Source: Candidatus Aminicenantota bacterium
GTDB taxonomy: Bacteria; Acidobacteriota; Aminicenantia; Aminicenantales; Saccharicenantaceae
Length of the DNA stretch: 64,000 nucleotides
Direction: 5' to 3'
Assembly: GCA_017999365.1 (NCBI GenBank)
Contig: JAGNLW010000005.1
Span: forward strand, 62,001 to 126,000
A program made the position numbers and the translations under genes. The notes under the pieces were generated by a model. It did no database searches, was not told the origin of the DNA, and saw nothing but the letters and a program-made list of their open reading frames with translations. Below are positions 1 to 6,910 of the stretch, piece by piece (within the stretch, counting starts at the first letter, position 1; each line of letters opens with the position of its first letter).

Positions 1-96
1 GACGCCCCCGAGCGGGAGGTCGTCCACCAGGTCATCTACGACGAGCTCGGCCGGGGCATCGTCCGCGAGGAATCGCGGCGGGCCTACGTCCGCGGC
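1..96 (+). pseudogene. Aspartate/glutamate racemase fragment
   Basis: Frame 1 reads as an internal piece of an aspartate/glutamate racemase (YgeA/RacX type): EVVHQVIYDELGRGIVREE followed by SRRAY. This matches the segment that precedes the second catalytic Cys in that family (compare E. coli YgeA, KINQIIFEELCLGQFTEAS). The match stops abruptly after AY, and the downstream sequence belongs to a P-type ATPase on the other strand. The break falls within or beside the 11-mer acgtccgcggc at 86-96. The upstream part lies outside the window, so I cannot tell whether the gene is otherwise intact; its C-terminal third is certainly missing here. Confidence 0.6.
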
Positions 97-597
97 TTCG
101 ATGGAGGCGAAGTTATCGTCCGTCAGGACCATGTCGGCCGCCTCCTTGGCGACCTGGGTCCCGGCGAGACCCATGGCCACGCCCACGTCCGCGGCGGGGA
201 CCCTGCGGGTTTCGCCGGAGCGGATGACGACGGCCTCGGCGCTCATCGTGCCGGCCAGGGCGTGGATGGACATCTCGGCTTTGGCCTCCTGGATGAAGCG
301 GATGACGGCGTTGACGAGGACGACGCCGAAGATGACCGAGGCATCGGCCCAGTCCTTCAGGACGCCCGTGACGACGGCGGCCCCGAGGAGGATGTAGACC
401 AGGGAATTGTGGAATTGGAGGAGGAAGCGGACGATCGGCGAGGTCCGCCTGGGAGGGGTCAGGACGTTGGGGCCGAAGTGGCGGCGGCGGCGCTCGACCT
501 CGAAGAGGTCCAGTCCGCGCCGGACGTCGCCGCCGAGGAGGTCGACGACCTCCTCTTCGGGGAGATGGTGCCAATGCCGTCCGATCAAGTCTTCCAA
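97..597 (-). pseudogene. Cation-transporting P-type ATPase, internally deleted remnant
   Basis: Read from a TTG at 597 (GGAGGA lies 7 nt upstream), about 165 codons remain of a P2-type ATPase normally near 900 aa. The N-terminal cation-ATPase domain is recognisable (HWHHLPEEEVVDLL, FGPNVLTPP), then the first membrane hairpin, then FIQEAKAE. After RRVPAAD the frame jumps directly to the C-terminal hinge GVAMGLAGTQVAKEAADMVL and DDNFASIEAA. The rest of the actuator domain, the DKTGT phosphorylation site and the nucleotide-binding domain are absent. The join is in frame and sits on the 11-mer acgtccgcggc (185-195), which recurs at the far end (86-96) where racemase sequence begins. It cannot function as a pump. 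It could be a true deletion or an assembly chimera. Confidence 0.7.
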
Positions 598-625
598 AGC
601 GACTTCCTCCGCATTTATGCCGGTC

Positions 626-1729
626 CTAATCCAGGCAGCCGCTCCCGTCGATCGCCCAGACGTCCTCGACCGTTCCGTTCCGGACGGCGATGAGGCGCCG
701 GTGCAGGTTGCAGGTCGTGCACCCGTGAGAGGGGAGCAGCCGGACCTTGTCGCCGATCTCGAGCGGGGGGCCGCCGACCCGGACGGACGCGTGTTCCTCC
801 GATTCGAAGCGCGAGATCGCGTCCCCGGGGCGGTCCAGCACGGCGGGCGGACCGAGATCGGCCCCGACCCCCTTCACGCCGACATCGAGGACGGCGTGAT
901 CCGATCCGTTGCTCGAGATCACGGTCGTGATCACGCTCAACGCGGTGGCGAATTCGGGCCGTCGTTTCACGTAATAGCCGTCCATCAGGGCGTAGGATCC
1001 GGCCTGAACCTCGTCCACGCCGTCCATGAGCCCGGTCATATCGTAGGACCCGGTCCCCCCGCCGCTGAGGACCCGGACCGGCAGGCCGGACGCTTCGATG
1101 AGCCGCCGCGTGTCCACGGCCTTCTGCATCGATGCCAGGACCTGCCGGCGCCTGTCTTCGGGATCGAGGACCGTGATGCAATGTCCCTCGTAGGCCTGGA
1201 TGCCGAGAAACTCGACGCCGGAGGCGGCCGCCGCCACGCGGGCGATCTGGAGCGCCCGCTCGCCGGGAGGGACGCCGCAGCGGGACAACCCGACATCGAC
1301 CTCGACCAGGACGCCGACCGTGGCGCCCGACCCGGCCAGGGCGGCGGACAGCTGCCGGACCTGGGCTTCGTCGTCCACGGCGACGGCGAGACGGCAGCGG
1401 CGGGCCAGCCCGGCGACCCGCTCGAGCTTGTCCCGGCCGACGATCTGGTTGGCGATGAGGATGTCCGGGACGCCCCCGGCCGCCAGCACCTCGGCTTCCG
1501 ACAGCTTGGCGCAGGTGACGCCGACGGCGTTGCCGGCCTCGAGCTGCCGCTTGGCGATCGCGACGCACTTGTGGGACTTGAAATGAGGGCGCAGCTTGGC
1601 GTGGCGGCCGGCGAAGAAGCCGGACAGGAGGCGCAGGTTGTGCTCGAGGGCCCCGATGTCGACGATCAGCGCCGGGGTCGGGACATGCGAAACCGGCCTC
1701 CCGATCAACGGATCATGGGTTTGGGACAT
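626..1729 (-). CDS. D-threonine aldolase / D-serine dehydratase-like PLP enzyme
   Basis: This 367-aa protein has the architecture of the DSD1/D-threonine aldolase family: an alanine-racemase-type N-terminal TIM barrel (about residues 15-250) and a D-serine-dehydratase-like C-terminal domain. The PLP lysine lies in RPHFKSHK near residue 50. A GGGTGSY phosphate-binding segment follows, and the metal-binding region is SHGCTTCNLH near residue 335, where this family holds zinc or manganese through His and Cys/Asp. It should cleave or deaminate a D-beta-hydroxy amino acid in the cytoplasm; the substrate cannot be fixed from sequence. A TATAAT at 748-753 of the 1 kb block (complement of 1748-1753) lies just upstream. 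The fragmentary racemase nearby also concerns D-amino acids. Confidence 0.85.
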   Translation of the reverse strand: MSQTHDPLIGRPVSHVPTPALIVDIGALEHNLRLLSGFFAGRHAKLRPHFKSHKCVAIAKRQLEAGNAVGVTCAKLSEAEVLAAGGVPDILIANQIVGRDKLERVAGLARRCRLAVAVDDEAQVRQLSAALAGSGATVGVLVEVDVGLSRCGVPPGERALQIARVAAAASGVEFLGIQAYEGHCITVLDPEDRRRQVLASMQKAVDTRRLIEASGLPVRVLSGGGTGSYDMTGLMDGVDEVQAGSYALMDGYYVKRRPEFATALSVITTVISSNGSDHAVLDVGVKGVGADLGPPAVLDRPGDAISRFESEEHASVRVGGPPLEIGDKVRLLPSHGCTTCNLHRRLIAVRNGTVEDVWAIDGSGCLD

Positions 1730-1816
1730 GTGCGCTTTCCGGGCCTGATTATATAGAACCCTGGGTTAAAAGAACAGGCGGCGGTCCGGGTCGTCCCGGC
1801 TTCGACGTCCCCGAGA

Positions 1817-2605
1817 CTACTTGACCGGGGCGTATGACAGGTCGGGACGGTAGCGGCCTGTCTTCGTCTCCGTTCTCTTGATCAATCCGCGGGTCCGCTT
1901 CGAAAGGGCCGCGCCGGCGTCCCCCAGGGACGTCCAGAACCGTTCCTCGGCCTGAGCATAGTCCGCCGCCGACCTGCCGTACTCGAACCAGACGTAGACG
2001 GGCTCATCGTTGCCGTATCCGCCCTGGTAGGTCATGAACGGGTCCCGTGACTCGCGGGCCGCGCTCAGGGCCATCCATTCGCGGTTCAGGGCCTCGAATT
2101 CGGCTTCTTTTCCCGGGCTGAGCCAGACGTAGTCCCAGGTGTAGTAGCCTAACTCTTCAGGCTTCAGGCGCTCCGGCCGCGGCAGATAGGAGATATCCGG
2201 CCGGAACGTCCAGAAACGGAGGACGCGGCCGAGCTCGCAGCCGGTCATGCCGGCGTGGAGTGCCTGGAACTCCGCCGGTCCGATGCGGTTCGCGGCGGCG
2301 CGCCAGGCCGCCTGGAGGTCGTCGACGGATGAATAGCCCTTGGGCAGGCCGTAGACGATGTAGAAGCGGCTGTCGTCGGTGGCATAGGTGTCGAAGACCT
2401 CGGGGAAATCGGCGTCCCGAAGGGCGGTGATGAGGGCCTTGAGCGCGGCCTCGTATTCGGGCACCCTGGCCACTTCGACCTGGATATCGGCCATGAGGTA
2501 GAGACTGGGGGCCGGGGCGGTAGTCTCCAGGGACACAGGGACCGAAGCAAAGGCCAAGGCCGCCAGGGCCAGCAGGCTCAGGATCGAAAGCGGGAGCTTA
2601 TTCAT
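1817..2605 (-). CDS. Secreted protein with two predicted dimeric alpha/beta-barrel repeats
   Basis: The chosen ATG at 2605 is preceded by AGGAGG with good spacing and starts a signal peptide (MNKLPLSILSLLALAALAFA), giving 262 aa. A longer frame running upstream has neither feature. The mature part seems to hold two similar halves, about residues 35-110 (ADIQVEVARVPEYEAALKAL) and 150-245 (YVWLSPGKEAEFEALNREW). Each has the strand-helix pattern and the F-Y-x-V/W-Y signatures of NIPSNAP/ABM-like ferredoxin folds. I see no catalytic motif. It is probably periplasmic or extracellular with unknown function. The domain call is pattern-based and uncertain; the gene and its export are well supported. 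Confidence 0.75.
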   Translation of the reverse strand: MNKLPLSILSLLALAALAFASVPVSLETTAPAPSLYLMADIQVEVARVPEYEAALKALITALRDADFPEVFDTYATDDSRFYIVYGLPKGYSSVDDLQAAWRAAANRIGPAEFQALHAGMTGCELGRVLRFWTFRPDISYLPRPERLKPEELGYYTWDYVWLSPGKEAEFEALNREWMALSAARESRDPFMTYQGGYGNDEPVYVWFEYGRSAADYAQAEERFWTSLGDAGAALSKRTRGLIKRTETKTGRYRPDLSYAPVK

Positions 2606-3247
2606 GGCGCCTCCTGAAGGGTATCCGGTATTGCGGAAACCGAGTGGAAAGATAACCCGCATCATCTTCCGGGTCAAGTCGGAGAAAACGGGCGTCCAAC
2701 GGCAGAAAATAGACATTAATTATATTATTATCTGATATATAAGTGAATATATGCAATTATGTCACACATAATAAAGCAAATGAGGGGTAGTTCGATGCGA
2801 CAATAGGGGAGGGGTTCGAGACGAGACGATTCCGCGACAGGAGGGAAGGCGTTCCTTCAACATGTGACCCCGACTTTGACTTTGGCCGGCCTGCTTAAAA
2901 CGAAATACGGGTTACGAAGCGGCTCGGAAAAGCACCAGGTAGTGCGTCTCACGACAACATCACCGCAAGGCCGATTTCAAGTGATACGACAGAGTCCGTA
3001 GAGCTAGAATATGGGTCTCCAGGCCATATGGACACGATCAATATGGGAGAAAGCCGTTTTCCACAGTTGCCTGGAACTTGGGCAGAGGGATTCCCACAGG
3101 ATGTGGATGGCGGCATATCGCTGATAAGGCTGAACATGGCGGCTCGGCCACAATGAGTCGCATAAGAGATATTATGTAAACTAATATCGGGAGCGAAGGA
3201 GGAGCCTCAGCAGGATCGTAAAGGGAGCGTTCGGATGTGCCCGAGGC
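2606..3247. other. AT-rich spacer next to parB (weak oriC candidate)
   Basis: About 640 nt hold no convincing gene. Positions 2705-2780 are strikingly AT-rich for this genome, with runs such as taattatattattatctgat and an inverted repeat ttatgt-cac-acataa at about 2757-2771. Further on there are two DnaA-box-like sequences: TTTTCCACA (3057-3065), which fits the relaxed TTWTNCACA pattern, and TGTGGATGG (3102-3110), which is weaker. A small inverted repeat CCACA-GGA-TGTGG lies at about 3094-3106. The spacer follows parB, and genes to the left run on the minus strand while those right of 5430 run on the plus strand. That is compatible with an origin region but not proof. A 62-codon open frame at 2949-3137 has no gene-like features. 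Confidence 0.4.
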
Positions 3248-4105
3248 TCAGCTCTTGAGACTGGGATTGCCTTCCGTCTTCCGTATATTGTCGATGATCT
3301 CTTGCAGGATCTCGATGATCTCCTGCTTCGAGACCGTCTGCTTCTTGAATTCCAGGCGCATCCGGAACTTGTCGGTGTCTGCGGGAACGAAGTTGTAGAC
3401 GTAATATTTGAGCTTTTTGGTCTTCCCTTTGAGGTATTTGGCCAGGTCCCGGGTGTCCTCTCGCGTCAACCGCCGTTCGATGATATCCCTGGTCAGCTTG
3501 ACCATATCCTCTTCGGACTTGAGCTTGGCGATCTCGATCAGGGTCGAACGGCCGAATCCACCGGCCTCTCGGATGAGGTCCCGGGCCGTCTCCGGGATCC
3601 GGGCGATGCCCAAGATCTCGGTAACGGTCGATCGGGCCTTGCCGAGCTTGCCCGAGATCTGCTCGTGGTTGTAGCTATGGATGTCGGCCAGGGCCTGCAG
3701 GCCGTCGGCCTCTTCGAAGATATCCAGGTCTTTGCGCTGGAGGTTCTCGATGAGGGCGATCTCCATGGCCTCGGCGTCCTCGACGTCCATGTCGATACAG
3801 GGCAGCTCCTTGAGGCCCAGGTTCTTAGAGGCCTGATAGCGCCGTTCGCCGGCGATGATCTCGAATCGGCTGCCCTTGGCCCGGACCAGGATGGGCTCGA
3901 GGATCCCTTTGCTGCGTATGGAGTCCTGGAGCTCATCGATGTTGCCGAGCTCGCAACGGGCCTGATGGGGATTCGGATCGATCTTCTCGATGGAGATCAT
4001 CCGGATCCGCGGCCCCAGGGAACGGGACGATATGAGGTCGACGAAGTGACCGTCGTGCTTCAGATCGACGGAAACGGGCAGGCCGGAGCGCTTAGTTTTT
4101 TGCAC
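3248..4105 (-). CDS. parB: Chromosome partitioning protein ParB
   Basis: This 285-aa ParB/Spo0J-family protein carries the CTP-binding ParB/Srx motifs in order: DPNPHQAR (box I region, near residue 45), GERRYQASKNLGL (box II) and IENLQRKDLD (box III). These are followed by the KorB-type helix-turn-helix (EQISGKLGKARSTVTEILGI, about 145-165). ParB loads at parS sites, slides as a clamp and works with ParA to segregate origins. The start overlaps the end of parA by 14 nt, so the two are translationally coupled. The C-terminus ends in a charged, helix-prone stretch (KKQTVSKQEIIEILQEIIDN) suited to dimerisation. No canonical parS was seen, but two palindromes upstream of parA are candidate targets. 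Confidence 0.93.
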   Translation of the reverse strand: MQKTKRSGLPVSVDLKHDGHFVDLISSRSLGPRIRMISIEKIDPNPHQARCELGNIDELQDSIRSKGILEPILVRAKGSRFEIIAGERRYQASKNLGLKELPCIDMDVEDAEAMEIALIENLQRKDLDIFEEADGLQALADIHSYNHEQISGKLGKARSTVTEILGIARIPETARDLIREAGGFGRSTLIEIAKLKSEEDMVKLTRDIIERRLTREDTRDLAKYLKGKTKKLKYYVYNFVPADTDKFRMRLEFKKQTVSKQEIIEILQEIIDNIRKTEGNPSLKS

Positions 4106-4856
4106 GGCTCATCAACTCCTCGGCGACTTTGCGGTATTGCTCGGCCCCGATGGAACCCGGAGCATAGGTGAAGATGGATTCCTTATAGGCCGGGCTCTCC
4201 TCGAGCTTGACGCTCTTCGAAATGTAGGTCTTGAACAGCTTGTCCCCGAAGACCTTCTTGATCCTCTGGACGACGTCACGCGCCAGGTTCGTCCTCTTGT
4301 CGTAGAGGGTGATGACGACCCCGAGGACCTTGAGGTGCGGATTGGCGATCTTCTTGACCTTTTCGATGGTCTCCAGCAGGTCGTCGGTTCCCTCCAGACA
4401 GAGGTAGGACGATTGGATCGGGATGAAGATGTAATTGGCGGCCACCAGGGCATTGAGCGTGATCAATCCCAAGGTCGGCGGGGTATCGATGAAGATGTAG
4501 TGATACTTGCCGCGGACTTGTTCCAAGGCGTCCTTGAGCCGGTAATGAGCGTCGAATTCACCGCTGAGGGACGGTTCGAGCTTGGCCATGGAGATTTTGG
4601 TGATGGACATGTCCAGGCCCGGAATGTTCGAACGGACGATGATGTCCTCGAGACGCTCATTCTTGTTCATCAGGATGTCGTACAGGGACTTCTCGTATTT
4701 TTCCGGGTTCGCGACCGTCGAGATCGTGCTGTGGGCCTGGGGGTCCATGTCGATGAGGAGCACTTTCTTCCCCATCAACGCGATGGCGGCGGCGACATTG
4801 ATCGACGTCGTCGTCTTGCCGACGCCTCCCTTTTGGTTGGTAATGGCGATGATCAA
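4092..4856 (-). CDS. parA: Chromosome partitioning ATPase ParA
   Basis: This ParA/Soj-type deviant Walker ATPase has the Walker A motif NQKGGVGKTT directly at the N-terminus, the switch/A' motif LLIDMDPQAHST and the Walker B-like FIDTPPTLG. I prefer the TTG at 4856 (LIIAITNQKGG, GGAGAG just upstream; 254 aa) over the ATG at 4889, because Soj-type proteins begin a few residues before Walker A. The ATG version would add MTAGIRVGERL and would sit close to the promoter's -10 region. The absence of an N-terminal helix-turn-helix points to the small chromosomal-type ParA. It acts with ParB in origin segregation; parB overlaps its 3' end. Confidence 0.93.
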   Translation of the reverse strand: MIIAITNQKGGVGKTTTSINVAAAIALMGKKVLLIDMDPQAHSTISTVANPEKYEKSLYDILMNKNERLEDIIVRSNIPGLDMSITKISMAKLEPSLSGEFDAHYRLKDALEQVRGKYHYIFIDTPPTLGLITLNALVAANYIFIPIQSSYLCLEGTDDLLETIEKVKKIANPHLKVLGVVITLYDKRTNLARDVVQRIKKVFGDKLFKTYISKSVKLEESPAYKESIFTYAPGSIGAEQYRKVAEELMSRAKN

Positions 4857-4901
4857 GAGCCTCTCTCCTACCCGGATGCCCGCGGTCACATCCGAGAGTT
4901 C

Positions 4902-4930
4902 TATATAGAACAGGCCCGCGCAAAAAGCAA
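4902..4930 (-). promoter_or_regulatory. parAB promoter with palindromic -10 region
   Basis: On the minus strand TTGCTT (complement of 4925-4930) is spaced 17 nt from TATATA (complement of 4902-4907). The -10 sits inside a perfect 14-bp palindrome, GTTCTATATAGAAC (4898-4911), which could be an operator for autoregulation. The inferred start of transcription is about 40 nt upstream of the TTG start. Confidence 0.55.
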
Positions 4931-4992
4931 GCCTTTCGAGGAACTATTTTTAACTCTCAGTCATAACCCCACGGCACCGACCTGGGACCCAA

Positions 4993-5008
4993 TGTCGGCA
5001 TGCCGACA
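4993..5008. promoter_or_regulatory. parS-like palindrome, copy 1
   Basis: TGTCGGCATGCCGACA is a perfect 16-bp palindrome, the same length as canonical parS (TGTTTCACGTGAAACA) and with the same TGT...ACA ends, but a different core. An identical copy lies 135 bp further upstream of parA. Both are followed by aatt. Confidence 0.55.
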
Positions 5009-5127
5009 ATTCCCGTATCGCATTTAATATGTATGACATAAAAAAACTAATAGACTTAACGGCCGCCGCCTGGCCGGCGATCCGATAGAGGTCCCAGGCT
5101 CGAAGATATGCATCTTTCTGGATTGAT

Positions 5128-5143
5128 TGTCGGCATGCCGACA
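5128..5143. promoter_or_regulatory. parS-like palindrome, copy 2
   Basis: This is an identical copy of the 16-bp palindrome TGTCGGCATGCCGACA, again followed by aatt. A half-site, tgccgac, occurs at about 5213-5219. The spacing and the place upstream of parAB suggest a centromere-like site or a ParB/ParA operator. The rest of the spacer (4931-5429) has no credible gene and becomes very AT-rich at about 5318-5370. Confidence 0.55.
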
Positions 5144-5392
5144 ATTGCGCTTTTATGGATATCGTGTCTTGGCCAAACTTGGAGACCCGTTTCCCGCTTC
5201 GAACGTAAGTGTGCCGACTTTTCGTGTGAGAGACGCGGGAGAATTTCGAGTCGTTCTTCATGCCGTGAGAGAGATGATCAGAGCGGATAAAGTAGGATTA
5301 TGAAGGGCGAGTAAATCATTGATAATAAACAAATTATAGCAATATTGTAACATGTTGAAAACAAATCAAATACGGATGCGCTGAGAATTCCC

Positions 5393-5420
5393 TGGACGGC
5401 AGGGCCGTTTTTCGTACAAT
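5393..5420 (+). promoter_or_regulatory. Promoter of the permease/methyltransferase operon
   Basis: TGGACG (5393-5398), a 16-nt spacer and TACAAT (5415-5420) precede a GGGGAGGA ribosome binding site and the ATG at 5430. The short leader, with the -10 almost touching the binding site, recurs at other starts in this window. Confidence 0.45.
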
Positions 5421-5429
5421 GGGGAGGAT

Positions 5430-6842
5430 ATGTCGAACCCGGAACCTGTGACCGGCGGATTTATCCGGCGCCTGGGCCTGCTCGACACATCCTTCCTGGT
5501 AATCGGGGCGGTGGTGGGCTCCGGCATCTACATGACCCCCGGTCTCATCGCGGCGGGGCTCCCGTCTCCGGGGCTTCTCATGTGCGTCTGGCTGGCCGGG
5601 GGCCTGATCACGCTCTGCGGCGCTCTCTCCTTCGCCGAACTCGGGGCCATGTTCCCCAGGGCCGGAGGGCAATACGTCTACCTCAGGGAAGCCTACGGCT
5701 CCGGGGCCGCGTTCGTATTCGGCTGGGCCTTCTTCGGCTTCATCATGTGCGGCGGCCTGGCCGCGCTGGCCGTGGCTTTCGCCGAATTCCTGGGCTCGTT
5801 CATCCCGGCCCTCGGGACGACGCGCGTGCTCGTCCGGACCGAGATCGCCGGCCTGGCCTACACCCTGACGGCCGGCCAGGTCGTGGCGGCCGCCGCGACG
5901 CTCCTCCTGACCTTGGTCAATTCTTTCGGCATCCGCTCGGGTGCGGTCGTCCAGAACGCGCTTACGGTCATACGGCTGGGCACGGTCGCGGCCCTGGTCG
6001 TCCTCGGGATCTTCTTCGGGGTCAAGGCCGGCGGCGGGAATTTCCATCCCCTGTTCCCGCCCGGTCCGGGCCTGCCCGCCCTGCTCGGACCCATCGGCCT
6101 GGCCTTGGTCGCCGTCTTCTGGACGTACGACGGTTGGTACGCCGTCAACTGCACGGCCGAGGAGATCCGGGATCCCGGCCGGACCATTCCCCGTGGACTG
6201 GCCCTGGGCGTCGTGTCCGTCACGGCCATCTACGTCCTGGTCAATCTGGTCTACCTCCTGGCCCTGCCTCTCTCTGAGATCGCGGGCGTCGTCCGGGTCG
6301 GAGAGAAGGCCGCCGCGGCCCTCTTCGGTGCCGGCGCGGCGGCGCTGTTCTCGGCCCTGGTCATGGTCTCCGTCTTCGGTTGTCTCAACGCCAACATCCT
6401 CTTCGGGCCCCGGGTCTTCTACGCCATGGCCCGGGACGGCTACTTCTTCCGGGCCATGGGCCGGCTGGGCCGGCGCTCACGGGTGCCTGTGGGCGCCTTA
6501 TGGGGACAGGCCGCCTGGACGTCGGCGCTCTGTCTCTCGGGGACATATCAATCCCTCTACGAATACATGGTCTTCGCCCTGCTGCTCTTCTTCGCCGCGA
6601 CCGGGGCGGCCGTCTTCGTCCTGCGCCGCCGGGCGCCGGACGCCGTCCGCCCCTACCGAGCTTGGGGCTATCCCGTCGTCCCGGCCGTCTTCATCGTCAT
6701 GAGCCTGGCCGTGTTCGTCTCCATCGTCGTCTCCCAGCCCGTCAAATCCTTGGCCGGCCTGGGGCTCCTGCTGGCCGCCCTGCCCGTCTATGCCGTCTGG
6801 AAGAAACGCCGGGCGGCCGCGCCCGCGCCGAAGGACGCGTGA
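5430..6842 (+). CDS. APC-family amino acid permease
   Basis: This 470-aa polytopic membrane protein has about 12 hydrophobic segments and the amino acid-polyamine-organocation signature. In helix 1 GAVVGSGIYMTPG is the unwound substrate-binding segment of the fold. FAELGAMFPRAGGQYVYLREAYG is typical of APC carriers of the L-type/serine-threonine exchanger group. It probably imports or exchanges an amino acid across the inner membrane. It is the first gene before a corrinoid methyltransferase set (68-nt gap), so it may bring in the methylated substrate. Quaternary amines are more often taken up by BCCT or ABC carriers, so that link is inference. A GGGGAGGA site lies just upstream of the ATG. 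Confidence 0.85.
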   Translation: MSNPEPVTGGFIRRLGLLDTSFLVIGAVVGSGIYMTPGLIAAGLPSPGLLMCVWLAGGLITLCGALSFAELGAMFPRAGGQYVYLREAYGSGAAFVFGWAFFGFIMCGGLAALAVAFAEFLGSFIPALGTTRVLVRTEIAGLAYTLTAGQVVAAAATLLLTLVNSFGIRSGAVVQNALTVIRLGTVAALVVLGIFFGVKAGGGNFHPLFPPGPGLPALLGPIGLALVAVFWTYDGWYAVNCTAEEIRDPGRTIPRGLALGVVSVTAIYVLVNLVYLLALPLSEIAGVVRVGEKAAAALFGAGAAALFSALVMVSVFGCLNANILFGPRVFYAMARDGYFFRAMGRLGRRSRVPVGALWGQAAWTSALCLSGTYQSLYEYMVFALLLFFAATGAAVFVLRRRAPDAVRPYRAWGYPVVPAVFIVMSLAVFVSIVVSQPVKSLAGLGLLLAALPVYAVWKKRRAAAPAPKDA

Positions 6843-6910
6843 AAAACGCTTCCCCCGTGGGTCCGATTTCGTTTAAGATGGGTTGACCGGAGGGAGAAGA
6901 GAGCGATCCG

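Noticed and set aside
2949..3137. 62-codon minus-strand open frame in the spacer after parB
   Set aside because: It has no Shine-Dalgarno sequence, no similarity to any family I recognise and no gene-like neighbours.
4950..5261. 103-codon minus-strand open frame across the parS-like palindromes
   Set aside because: It has no ribosome binding site, no recognisable motif and AT-rich intergenic character; the palindromes explain the region better.
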